Program-made: the position numbers and the translations under genes | Notes under the pieces: model-generated | Told to the model about the DNA's origin: nothing | Databases searched by the model: none | What the model saw: the letters and a program-made list of their open reading frames with translations, nothing else | Shown: one piece after another, positions 43,920 to 52,100 of the stretch | Layout of the letters: every line of letters starts with the position of its first letter | How positions within the stretch are numbered: the first letter of the stretch is position 1 | Source: Leptolyngbya sp. BL0902 | Lineage (GTDB): Bacteria > Cyanobacteriota > Cyanobacteriia > Phormidesmidales > Phormidesmidaceae | Assembly (NCBI RefSeq): GCF_016403105.1 | Contig: NZ_CP046157.1 | Span: 29,511 to 93,510 of the forward strand | DNA length: 64,000 nucleotides | Reading direction: 5' to 3'

Positions 43920-45232
43920 CTGACTGCCTGACACATCTTTATGCGGCCTCCCAAGGGGGTAGCTGACAGCGCATGGACTGGATCCTAGAGAACCAGATGC
44001 GGTCATAATATCGGGCTTCTGCCTTTTTAGATGCAAAACAGGGATCTGGGTCAACGGTCAATAGGGGGATGGGGTTGAGCAACGGACGCCCTTTGTTGAC
44101 CACCCCTCTAAGCCAGCGGAGGCCGATTTTGAGATAGCTGATGCCCCGTGTCCAATGAGGGTCAACCTGAGAGCGGAGACCGTCGAGTTGAGCGGCCATG
44201 CCCTGGGTGGTGCCATAGAGGATGGCGACTGCCGCGACGAGGTAGAGACGTTCGAGGGCTTGGGCGGAGCGGATGCCGGAAGATTCGAGGGCAAAGGCCC
44301 CGGATTTTGAATCGAGGAACAGTTCCTCAACTCGGAACCTGAGGGCATATTGCCACAGGGTATTGAGGGTCGGCGGCTCATCGGTGATGACCGCCCAGGG
44401 CTCCTTAACGCCTTTGACGTTAGCCAGAACCAGGTTGCAGCGCCAGCGCCCATCGGCCCACAGGCCAATGCCCTCATAGAAACGAACTTCGCCCTTGGGG
44501 GGCCACAGAACACCTACCTCAATCGGCTGACGGCGGGGGCCATGCACCACCACATCACTGGGCAAGCGTAAAGCATAGTGCCATCGACTGTCGCTGAGCC
44601 ACGCCAGCAGGTCATGGTTGGCAAACCCTCGGTCGGCTAACAGCATCACATCGGGATAAGCCTGCAACAGTCGATGGGCTAAGCGCAGCATCGGCAAATA
44701 CCGTTGGGCACTGACCGTGGCACTAGGATGCTCTAACACCCGCCACAGCAGGGGCACCGCCCGCCCACAACAGGTCACGGACAGGTGAATCATGCAATAC
44801 CGATTCCACAGCACCGTCGTATCGAGGGCTAGGTAGAGTCGCCGTCCTTTCCACCGATGAATCGCCGCTAACGCCAAGGGCACGTACAGACTTTTAATCC
44901 GCACCCGGTGATTGCTCATAAACCGTTGCCATCGTCGTTCGGTGCTTTGCGCTTGGCGGGCGCGACTGGGAACATAGGCCTCCCACTCCGGCAGGCTCAA
45001 CCGACCACTGCACACCAGCGCCGTCACCATCCACGCCAGCGCTTTGAGGTGCCGTAAATCCCGACGATGGCTATATTGACGCAGCAAGGACAGCACTTGA
45101 TCATAGAGACAGGTGGTGGATGACATGGCAAAGACCCTGAAATACGCAAATTCCAGCGTCTCATGTCACCTCACCTTTTCCCCTCCCACCACGAGGTTTC
45201 AAGCCTTTCACCCACTTCTGTCAGGCAGTCAG
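43920..45232 (-). mobile_element. Complete IS4-family insertion sequence, 1313 bp
   Basis: The terminal inverted repeats are CTGACTGCCTGACA at the left and its complement TGTCAGGCAGTCAG at the right. The 9-bp target GGTGTTGTC is duplicated at 43911-43919 and 45233-45241. It carries one intact transposase gene and interrupts a Uma2 gene. A shorter, dead sister copy lies at 8909-9891. Confidence 0.95.
43939..45126 (-). CDS. IS4-family transposase
   Basis: 395 residues, intact. The DDE elements are seen: LYLALDTTVLWN (first Asp), LLADRGFANHDLLAW (second Asp) and the IS4 hallmark Y-(2)-R-(3)-E-(6)-K in YALRFRVEELFLDSKSG, carrying the catalytic Glu. The N-terminus RQYSHRRDLRHLKALAW is basic and helical, as expected for end binding. 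The stop lies 19 bp from the element's left end. Being intact and flanked by a perfect target duplication, the element is probably still active. Confidence 0.95.
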   Translation of the reverse strand: MSSTTCLYDQVLSLLRQYSHRRDLRHLKALAWMVTALVCSGRLSLPEWEAYVPSRARQAQSTERRWQRFMSNHRVRIKSLYVPLALAAIHRWKGRRLYLALDTTVLWNRYCMIHLSVTCCGRAVPLLWRVLEHPSATVSAQRYLPMLRLAHRLLQAYPDVMLLADRGFANHDLLAWLSDSRWHYALRLPSDVVVHGPRRQPIEVGVLWPPKGEVRFYEGIGLWADGRWRCNLVLANVKGVKEPWAVITDEPPTLNTLWQYALRFRVEELFLDSKSGAFALESSGIRSAQALERLYLVAAVAILYGTTQGMAAQLDGLRSQVDPHWTRGISYLKIGLRWLRGVVNKGRPLLNPIPLLTVDPDPCFASKKAEARYYDRIWFSRIQSMRCQLPPWEAA

Positions 45233-45596
45233 GGTGTTGTCCTGTCGCGTTCATCGCAGGTAACGCTGGCATCGGGATAGGTATAATTTGGGCTGTTCGC
45301 ACTCTTAACCTTAATATCAGAGTTTCCGGTGATACAGTTGCTACCCTCTAGATGGGCCTCTAACAGGCTAGTTAAACGAATGACAATGCGCCCATGATTT
45401 ACGCTGCCACCGCCCATAGCATAGACTTTGTCATCGACATACTCATGCTTTTCTGGCTGGGTCTCTTCCCAAACCAGATATTGATCGGGGGTGAGGCGAG
45501 GAGGAGTTTCGTTGGCGGCAATCATATATTTAGGCAATATATAGATCTCAAAAAATGAACATTACCTACTGTTCAAGATTGATGAAGTCTAGAATT

Positions 45597-45974
45597 TCAG
45601 ACTATTGCGCTAACGCTGCCACCAACGATTTGCAAACCGCTTTTGTCTCTTCGCCAAACTCTTATATAGCGGTAATCACCTGCGAAGGCATTTCCTAAAT
45701 ACGTGCCGCTCAAGAAGATCTGGGCCGACGCAAGGGCAAAGTCTTCGCTCCAAACACGTATTTCTAATTCTTTAGGCACAAACTCATGGAACTGAGTGCC
45801 GCCAGTACGGTGCAAGTCTAAATCTACTGCTTTTGTTGCTAGTTCACCAGTTGGGCCGACGAAAAGTAGATCATCGGCGATGAGCCTATCCAATTCAGCA
45901 ACATCAGAGGCAGACATTGCGGCATAAAGTCGTACTTCATACTCACGAATTTGGCTTTCAATTTTTAAATTCAT
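45597..45974 (-). CDS. DUF4440 / NTF2-like protein
   Basis: 125 residues from the ATG at 45974. The SnoaL/NTF2-like cone fold is suggested by the helix IREYEVRLYAAMSASDVAEL, then DRLIADDLLFVGPTGEL, and the ending RYIRVWRRDKSGLQIVGGSV, which match DUF4440. Such proteins bind small hydrophobic ligands or act as small isomerases. It lies in the A+T-rich accessory island next to an attC-like site and may be a cassette-borne gene. Confidence 0.75.
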   Translation of the reverse strand: MNLKIESQIREYEVRLYAAMSASDVAELDRLIADDLLFVGPTGELATKAVDLDLHRTGGTQFHEFVPKELEIRVWSEDFALASAQIFLSGTYLGNAFAGDYRYIRVWRRDKSGLQIVGGSVSAIV

Positions 45975-46093
45975 ATTTACCACTATCGTTTTAACTACAC
46001 TTAACGCTTACTCATGGCTGATCGCTTAATTAACGCACCTTAACTGATACTCACTTGCCCTATCTACAAAGACGATTCCTGTGTGCGGAGCCA

Positions 46094-46141
46094 GCTAACG
46101 TAAAGCTCAGCCGTGTGCGGAGGCATGACGCTATGTTAGGC
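46094..46141 (-). repeat. attC-like recombination site (integron cassette type)
   Basis: On the reverse strand it begins with GCCTAAC (46141-46135), a perfect R'' core, and ends GTTAGC (46099-46094). The arms pair as GCC/TCA/AGC against GGC-a-TGA-c-GCT with two unpaired bases on one strand, the extrahelical bases expected in attC. The loop is GTGTGCGGA. It directly follows the small gene at 46165-46506, where an attC should be. No integrase gene is in the window. Confidence 0.55.
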
Positions 46142-46164
46142 CGCAGATCGTGACGGAGAAAACA

Positions 46165-46506
46165 TCAGTAAACCGATTCAAGCCAAGGCAATGGAACTGG
46201 CGACACAACGTATGTGGTGCCGTTATTGTCTTGTTTGAGGACGAATCCATAGCTGAATTCTGTGTCGTCTGGGATCCAAAAAACGACTGGTTCGTGCCTG
46301 AGGTCGCCCTCCCATCCAGCAGCGCTGGCTTCTGCCTTCGCGCTCTCCCAATTGGCAAGGAAGTGCTGCACTTCCGATGGGTCAATGTCGTTTTCCAAAG
46401 ACTCAGACTGCATTCGGGCTGCAAGCGATTTAACAGTTTCTCGGACTGTTCGCAAATTGTTCCAACCAAAATCGATAGGTGGAACCTCGTATGTGTGCCA
46501 AGTCAT
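46165..46506 (-). CDS. Hypothetical protein on an integron-like cassette
   Basis: 113 residues. The ATG at 46506 is preceded by GAGGAAA. The protein starts TWHTYEVPPIDFGWNNLRTV, has a helical middle (SLAARMQSESLENDIDPSEV) and ends FWIPDDTEFSYGFVLKQDNN followed by GTTYVVSP. No family recognised; no signal or membrane part. It is flanked closely on both sides by GTTAGGC/GCCTAAC cores with attC-like stems, so it has the structure of a single-gene cassette. Typical cassette genes are such small unknown proteins. Confidence 0.7.
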   Translation of the reverse strand: MTWHTYEVPPIDFGWNNLRTVRETVKSLAARMQSESLENDIDPSEVQHFLANWESAKAEASAAGWEGDLRHEPVVFWIPDDTEFSYGFVLKQDNNGTTYVVSPVPLPWLESVY

Positions 46507-46551
46507 AATTTCCTCGCTGGGGTGTGGAACAGTGAAGGTGAAGTTTCTGCG

Positions 46552-46638
46552 GCCTAACGTTTGAGCTAACCGGACGGCAGTAATCTTTGTGACTTATCAG
46601 ATACATTTTTTCCCGTTCCGGTTCAGCGATTTATTAGC
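46552..46638 (-). repeat. attC-like recombination site overlapping the AAA/TOPRIM stop codon
   Basis: On the reverse strand it ends with GTTAGGC (46558-46552), a perfect core. The stem GCTAACCGGACGG (46565-46577) pairs with CCGTTCCGGTTCAGC (46613-46627), leaving two extrahelical bases. The distal core (AGCTAAT) is degenerate and contains the TAA of the AAA/TOPRIM gene. The following AAATCGCTG recalls common attC sequences. Confidence 0.55.
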
Positions 46639-48484
46639 TCGGCTCGGCATCTAATTTACAAGCTTGAGTGGAAAGAAACTCCCTAAGAATTGGTACTACC
46701 AATGCCTCAAACTGAAGGAAATCCTTTTTTTCGCTTCGTTGTTCACAAATCCATTCACAGAACTCCTGTTTGCGAAACTCGCTAATGATGGTTTCCCCGC
46801 CATACTCTGTTTGTTTACTGCGCTTTTGATAGAATCGTTCTTCAAACAACTCGACTGGTAAAAGATTTTCAATACCTTTAGTTACCTTAGTATTATGAGT
46901 ATTCTGAGGTATACAACGACTTGAGAGTGAACCAACATCTTCATCTTCTTTCCTTGTGTCACAATCATAAAGAAGCAAGACCCGCCGAGGAAATCGGCTT
47001 TGATTATTTTCTAAAAACTTGCGTGCAGAATCCAAGTTAGTATGACCACCACCTGTTGAACCTCCCTTTCCTGACCTGCCAACTTCATCGATCTCTACTT
47101 GTTCTAACAAATCTGTATGCTCTAGTAGTTTCAAGGCTTTCTTAATATAAGCAACATCTGTTTGCCCCTCTGTTAGCACTAAAGGTTTAGACGTTGCTAA
47201 TACTTGCTCCTCAACTGTATTCTCAAATACCTGAGTTTGCCGATAGAATTCAAATGATTTCAAGAACTCCTCGAATCTTTCAGTGCTAATTTGCTTACCT
47301 GTAGGCATTTCCAGTATCTGGACACCATCAGCACCAAATTCACGCTCCATCCCAAGCAGAAAAAGCGGTGAATGTGATGTAATGATAAACTGCACTTTTG
47401 GAAATAATTTAACTAGCTTGGGAAGGACTTCATATTGTAAATCGGTGTGTAGATGAGCATCAATTTCATCGACCAAGACGATTCCCTTAATCTCACTCAA
47501 GTGAACACTTTTTTGAAGATCTGTTCGCTCCGCATAGCGAATGATTGTAGCAAAGAGATTAAAGAGCAAAGCCTGTCCTGCTGAGAGGTGAAATAGCGAT
47601 GGGATGATGATACCGTTCCCAAAATGGATTGCAACTCGTCCATGTACTGCGTTTCGATAATTCAGTATTAGTTGAGCATTTTCATCCTCAAGAACTGAAC
47701 GAAGCAGTGATTCAACGTTTTGTCGTCCTAATTTAAGCAATAGTTTGTCTGAAAGATTAGGCTGTGCTTGAAAGTAGATTGGTGCAGTTTGCTCAGGAGT
47801 AGGAACTCCTACAATGAAGTTTCCGTCTACAAGTGAATCGAGTAGAACGTCCATTAGCCACTGTTGATTACGTTCAGCAGCTCGTTCAACAATCAAGGGT
47901 TTTCCTAAAACGCCCGAAAGGCGCTTCTCATTACCAAACAAAGGTTTATCTTCGATTGCACTGAGGTTCAACCAGTGAGGACGTTCATGACGAGATGATG
48001 GAAAAAAGCAGACTGCTTGATTTTGAAAAAAACCCTCAATCTGCTTCTCGTCTCCCGCAGATATTTTGTGGAATGGTTCATCTTCCTGCCATGACTGTAC
48101 TGACTCAAATCGACCTCTCAGTTTTTCTGTGTAGTTCTGTGGGTTAATTTGACCAACTTTTTCTATGTAGCAGAATTTACTGTCTGCATCTGAGAACTGT
48201 AGAAGACTAAGACTGCTTCCGGATAGTGAACGGATATCTCCACCACTAGTCATTTTGAAGAACGGACTATTCCCAATCTGTTGCCCTATGGCTATATCAC
48301 TGAATTTTTTCTTCGCCAACTCTGCTAGTGCATCAAGAATATAGGCTAAGAAAATGGTTTTCCCAGTTCCATTCTTACCTACCAAAATTAACGGTTTAGG
48401 GTTTCCTGCGGTGTCTATATCAAGCGAAACATCTAGTGCAGAGATTGGTCCAACATTTTCAATTAGGCATTCGCGGAGATACAT
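46634..48484 (-). CDS. OLD-like AAA ATPase with C-terminal TOPRIM nuclease domain
   Basis: 616 residues. The ABC-type ATPase has Walker A GKNGTGKT (36-43), signature LSAGQ near 298 and Walker B GIVLVDEIDAHLH near 335. The C-terminal TOPRIM domain has the Glu in LVLTEGQTDVAYI near 440 and an Asp pair in LLYDCDTRKED near 500. This is the OLD / GajA-like arrangement, in which ATP binding regulates DNA nicking, often in phage defence. The gene is visibly A+T-richer than the window average and its stop lies within an attC-like site, pointing to horizontal transfer. It could be a stand-alone defence nuclease; no UvrD-like GajB partner is adjacent. Confidence 0.85.
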   Translation of the reverse strand: MYLRECLIENVGPISALDVSLDIDTAGNPKPLILVGKNGTGKTIFLAYILDALAELAKKKFSDIAIGQQIGNSPFFKMTSGGDIRSLSGSSLSLLQFSDADSKFCYIEKVGQINPQNYTEKLRGRFESVQSWQEDEPFHKISAGDEKQIEGFFQNQAVCFFPSSRHERPHWLNLSAIEDKPLFGNEKRLSGVLGKPLIVERAAERNQQWLMDVLLDSLVDGNFIVGVPTPEQTAPIYFQAQPNLSDKLLLKLGRQNVESLLRSVLEDENAQLILNYRNAVHGRVAIHFGNGIIIPSLFHLSAGQALLFNLFATIIRYAERTDLQKSVHLSEIKGIVLVDEIDAHLHTDLQYEVLPKLVKLFPKVQFIITSHSPLFLLGMEREFGADGVQILEMPTGKQISTERFEEFLKSFEFYRQTQVFENTVEEQVLATSKPLVLTEGQTDVAYIKKALKLLEHTDLLEQVEIDEVGRSGKGGSTGGGHTNLDSARKFLENNQSRFPRRVLLLYDCDTRKEDEDVGSLSSRCIPQNTHNTKVTKGIENLLPVELFEERFYQKRSKQTEYGGETIISEFRKQEFCEWICEQRSEKKDFLQFEALVVPILREFLSTQACKLDAEPS

Positions 48485-48628
48485 CGTAGATATTTCAGTT
48501 TTAAGGAATTTTGAGCAACATAATTTTATCTCAGATTTCTATGCAGATATACTAAACGCCAAAAGGTTCTCCAATTCCTGAAGGTAGCTTGGGTGTAGAG
48601 CTAACTCTTTATTAGAGGGAAATTTTCC

Positions 48629-48765
48629 GCCTAATACCCTTATCCAGGATCTTAGATGGAAATCTGTCTGCCTAAATACCCCTACAGGGATCTTAGGTAG
48701 AAAAAATCAGCCTAAATGCCGAACATGGGATCTTAGGTTGACAGCTTTAGTATAAATACCCAATG
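48629..48765. repeat. 40-bp tandem repeat, about 3.5 units
   Basis: Units start at 48629, 48670, 48710 and 48750, each beginning with GCCTAAATACCC or a variant. The first three contain GGGATCTTAGG or a close form. Within a unit, CCTAA and TTAGG form an inverted repeat. The spacing of 40-41 bp is nearly four helical turns. The array lies between the 5'-nucleotidase stop and the AAA/TOPRIM start, both reverse, so it is in the promoter region of the latter. Confidence 0.8.
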
Positions 48766-48854
48766 CCTTGGGTGTCCTGAAGCTTAAGATTTCTTTTGGC
48801 CGCGTTTCTTGACGCAACCAGGTTCTGAAGGTCAAGCTCAGAGATTGTCATTTT

Positions 48855-50768
48855 TTAGGAAATCTTAATCCCCCTTATCTCCTTGGCACGATCATCTTTA
48901 ACCAGGAGAGAAAGGCCGTCTGGGGTTTTGGTGGTCAGGTTCACCAAGTAATCCATAATCGCCTGCCACTCTTTAATTTCTCGGCTGGCGGCATTGATGG
49001 CCGCGAGATCGGCGTTGAGGTGGGTGGTGGCGGGGAGAACGTAGGGGCTAGTGGAGTCCCTGGGGTCAACGATGGCTTCGGCTTTGGTGGTGAGGGGGCT
49101 ACCATCGGCCTTTTTGGGCTGAAGGGTCAACGCGCCTTTGGTGAGTTGGGGGATGTACACCAAAATCGAGCCGAGGTACAAACTGGTGGCGAAGCTATAG
49201 AGGGTGGGGGCCGCGAGGTCGAGGGGGGTGTAGCCGTCGTCTAAATCGCCCAGTTCTAACGCGGTGACTTGGTCAAACCGGGGGCGGCGGGGGTCGTAGT
49301 AGAACCGCAGGCCGGAGGTTCTGGGGTAGTATTCGCCGGGATGGTTGGGGTCATCCATCAGCAGAAATTCCAGGATATTTTTCAGTTCTGCCGCCGTGAA
49401 ATAGCCCTGCACCATGGCACTGCCAGCGGTGGGATCCACAATGCCGTTGCCGAGGGGGGCGAGGGCAAAGATGTCGTATACCGTTTGCACTCCGGTTTTG
49501 CCCTGGGTGAGTCCGGCTCGGATGGCCCCGTTGGCGGTGAAGGCAATCTGGCTGTTGGTGGCGAGGCGCAGGGCATCCGTCACCACGTTGGCCAGGGGCG
49601 TGCCCGATTCAATGTCTGCGTAGTCCATGGGCCAGTCCTCGGTGATCATCACCAGGGGTTGGGTGGTGGCATAGCCCCGTGGGGCAAAGGTGATGTCTCC
49701 CGACTGTTGCAGAAAGCCTTCTACCTCGGCCTGAATGGCCGGATCGCCCAAAATCTGGTCATCCACCGGAATCAGCCGATAGGACTCCACCGTCACGCGG
49801 CCATTCCCTAGGCTGAGCACCAGTTCGCCCAGGTGTTCGCCATACTTTCCGGTCTGCACCACGGGGCGATGATCCACCATAAGCGGCTCCCGCAGTTCGC
49901 TGTGGGTATGGCCGCCAATCACCACATCCAACCCTGGGATAGCCTCCAGCAGATTGAGGTCTTCTCCTTGAAACGACCCATCGGGACGATGCACCACGCC
50001 GCCGTGGCTGAGGGCGATCACGACATCAACGTTTTCCTCCCGCTTTAGCCGTTGCGCGGTGGCCTTGGCGGTTTCAATGGGGTCGCCAAAGGTGACGGCA
50101 CCGACATCCGCCGCATACTTAAAGGCGTCGTAGCCGATGATGCCCACCAGCCCAAACCGCAGGCCACCCCGCTCAATCACCCGGTAGGGCTGTAGCAGTC
50201 CGCGCTGGGCTAGATCCTGAAGATCGACTAAGCGTTCGGACTCGGCGCTGACATCACTGTTCGTCACCACAATCGCCGGAATATCCCCCGCCTCCGCCGC
50301 CCGCTGGATGGCCTTACCCAAGCCGTCTGGCCCTAGGTCAAACTCGTGATTGCCGAAGGTGGTGGCGTCGTAGCCCATTTGGGCCATCAGTTGCAGTTCG
50401 GCCCCCATCTCTCGGCAGGCAGCGGCCACGGCGGTTCCCATGCTAAAGTCCCCGGCATCTAGCACCAGCACCGGGCCAAGCTGCCCTAGTTCGGCCTTGC
50501 GCTGGGCAATCAACGCGCCTAGACGGGCATAGCCGCCCTTGGTTTGGTCATCTCCTAACTTTAGGGGCGTGTAGTCTTGCAATGGCCCCACCCCGATCAC
50601 GTTGGAGTGCATGTCGTTGGTGTGGAGGATGGAAAAGACTTGCTTACCTGGGGTAGCCGCTAGGGCCGCTAAAGCATCTTGTGGGGTATGGGAAGACAGC
50701 ATAACAGCAGGGGCTACAGCTAGAGAGGTTTTCAAAAAGGTGCGGCGATTGAGTTCAAACCTTTCCAT
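48855..50768 (-). CDS. Tat-exported bifunctional metallophosphatase / 5'-nucleotidase (UshA-like)
   Basis: 637 residues from the ATG at 50768 (an in-frame TTG lies three codons earlier). The twin-arginine signal LNRRTFLKTSLAVAPAVML indicates folded, metal-loaded export. The calcineurin-like phosphatase domain has SILHTNDMHSN, VLVLDAGDFSMG, TFGNHEFDLG and VVIGGHTHSEL, which supply the two-metal site. The C-terminal 5'-nucleotidase domain has ADIESGTPLANVVTDAL and an NGAIRAGL substrate loop. It should release phosphate from nucleotides outside the membrane. It shares a 19-bp upstream motif with the arylsulfatase and is divergent from an AraC regulator. Confidence 0.9.
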   Translation of the reverse strand: MERFELNRRTFLKTSLAVAPAVMLSSHTPQDALAALAATPGKQVFSILHTNDMHSNVIGVGPLQDYTPLKLGDDQTKGGYARLGALIAQRKAELGQLGPVLVLDAGDFSMGTAVAAACREMGAELQLMAQMGYDATTFGNHEFDLGPDGLGKAIQRAAEAGDIPAIVVTNSDVSAESERLVDLQDLAQRGLLQPYRVIERGGLRFGLVGIIGYDAFKYAADVGAVTFGDPIETAKATAQRLKREENVDVVIALSHGGVVHRPDGSFQGEDLNLLEAIPGLDVVIGGHTHSELREPLMVDHRPVVQTGKYGEHLGELVLSLGNGRVTVESYRLIPVDDQILGDPAIQAEVEGFLQQSGDITFAPRGYATTQPLVMITEDWPMDYADIESGTPLANVVTDALRLATNSQIAFTANGAIRAGLTQGKTGVQTVYDIFALAPLGNGIVDPTAGSAMVQGYFTAAELKNILEFLLMDDPNHPGEYYPRTSGLRFYYDPRRPRFDQVTALELGDLDDGYTPLDLAAPTLYSFATSLYLGSILVYIPQLTKGALTLQPKKADGSPLTTKAEAIVDPRDSTSPYVLPATTHLNADLAAINAASREIKEWQAIMDYLVNLTTKTPDGLSLLVKDDRAKEIRGIKIS

Positions 50769-51083
50769 AGAATTCAAAGATCATGGGGTTCAAGTCCATC
50801 AAATCTTAGGCTGATTCTGGCAGAGCGTTTATTCAAAAAGCGCAAGTTGATTTTGACCCCAGGCCAGACCTTAAGCCTAGCCTGGGGTCAATACAGCTTA
50901 GTTCAAATCAATTTAGCTGAAGTCATATAGGTGAAGAAAATTGAGCTAAACTCAATGACAAAATAAGGGTTGAAAGCAATTTATCATCAGTTTCTTTGTC
51001 ACGACCTAATAAGCTGTATTTCAATAAGGAAGAGAAATGCTATAGTATCAAAGCCATAGCTAGAGATATTGCTCAGGTGAGGC
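50769..51083. promoter_or_regulatory. Divergent regulatory region with shared motif and 12-bp inverted repeat
   Basis: TATTCAAAAAGCGCAAGTT at 50830-50848 repeats a motif found upstream of the arylsulfatase. TTGACCCCAGGC (50853-50864) and GCCTGGGGTCAA (50880-50891) are perfect 12-bp inverted repeats 27 bp apart. The region lies between the 5'-nucleotidase and the AraC-family gene and is a candidate operator for the latter's product. Confidence 0.6.
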
Positions 51084-52100
51084 ATGGACACAGGTGGTTC
51101 AAGTCGAAATAGTTCTTCTCAACCAGTAACAGAACAATCGGCGACGAATTGGCCTCAGTACCTAGAAGCTACTTTTAACGATGTGGATCATTTTGGTGAT
51201 GCCATTGCTCCCAGCGGGTTTCAGTTAACCCAACTCAGTCGGGGTGCTTTTCAAGGGCGTTTGGCTTCCTGGGTCGTGAGTCCTAGCTTGACTGTGACCC
51301 GGCAGCAAGCCAACCAATCGCTTCAGGTTGTTGGCGACAAACACCCCGGTTATCTCATTTTTATAGTCCAGCTAAAGGCACTATTACAACCCGCCTTTGC
51401 CCATGATAAACCGCTATTAACAAATGCTATCGCTGGCTTTGATATCGAGCGTCCCGTTCATCTGATCACCTCCCCAGGGGGGCAGGATCAGTGCAAAATT
51501 GATGTCTCCAAAGCATTATTTCAACACTATGCCGCCCTTGCCCATCGCTACGATTTGGACGAGGCCTTTCTCCAGCGAAACATGGTAGTGCCCTGCCTAG
51601 ATCGCTTTTCTCCCCTTTGCATCTATCTAAAACAACTCTTCCAATCCGGGGTAAGTGATCAGATTTGGCACCATGCTCCCCAAGCTACTACCCTACTGGA
51701 ACAGGACTTGATGCCGCTGTTGATCGATGCCCTGCCCCCTGCGCGCCAAGCCGATGCCCCCCGTTCCTATCGTCGAGCCGCTTTAGTAGCAACGGCCAAG
51801 GCTTACATCATGGCCAATCTTGACCAGCCCCTGACGCTGGCAGATATTTGTCAGGCCGTGTGTTCTAGCCAGCGGTCGCTCCAGTACGGATTTCAGGAGA
51901 TGCTGGGCATGGGCCCAATGGCCTTTGTGAAAGTGCAGCGTCTCCACGGCATTCGTCGTGCGCTGCTCCACGCCGACCCAAAGCCTGAAACCGTGGCTCA
52001 TATTGCCCACCAGTGGGGCTTTTTCAGCCTAGGTCACTTCTCTAGAGACTACAAGCAACTTTTTGGTGAGTTGCCATCCAAAACCTTGCAGCAACGATAG
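51084..52100 (+). CDS. AraC family transcriptional regulator
   Basis: 338 residues. The C-terminal AraC DNA-binding domain is clear: MANLDQPLTLADICQAVCSS, RSLQYGFQEMLGMGPMAFVK, VQRLHGIRRALL and HQWGFFSLGHFSRDYKQLFG, two helix-turn-helix units. The N-terminal 220 residues (QLTQLSRGAFQGRLASWVVS, YLIFIVQLKALLQPAFAHDK) resemble the sensory domain of EutR-like and related regulators. It is transcribed away from the 5'-nucleotidase and may control it through the inverted repeat between them. Ligand unknown. Confidence 0.88.
   Translation: MDTGGSSRNSSSQPVTEQSATNWPQYLEATFNDVDHFGDAIAPSGFQLTQLSRGAFQGRLASWVVSPSLTVTRQQANQSLQVVGDKHPGYLIFIVQLKALLQPAFAHDKPLLTNAIAGFDIERPVHLITSPGGQDQCKIDVSKALFQHYAALAHRYDLDEAFLQRNMVVPCLDRFSPLCIYLKQLFQSGVSDQIWHHAPQATTLLEQDLMPLLIDALPPARQADAPRSYRRAALVATAKAYIMANLDQPLTLADICQAVCSSQRSLQYGFQEMLGMGPMAFVKVQRLHGIRRALLHADPKPETVAHIAHQWGFFSLGHFSRDYKQLFGELPSKTLQQR

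Larger units (their letters stand above)
43619..45525 (-). pseudogene. Uma2 family gene split by an IS4-family element
   Basis: The N-terminal part is encoded from the ATG at 45525 down to 45233 (AANETPPRLTPDQYLVWEE ... YPDASVTCDERDRTTP). The C-terminal part runs from 43919 to 43619 (QYTTYPCLIVEVLSE ... EQVYRSLILTSD). The insertion occupies 43920-45232. Removing it and one 9-bp target copy restores a continuous frame across CDERDRTTPQYTTYPC with all Uma2 motifs. The gene was therefore intact until a recent insertion and encodes about 195 residues. Confidence 0.9.

Noticed and set aside
48629..48765. Possible CRISPR array
   Set aside because: Units are contiguous degenerate tandem repeats with no unique spacers and no cas genes nearby.
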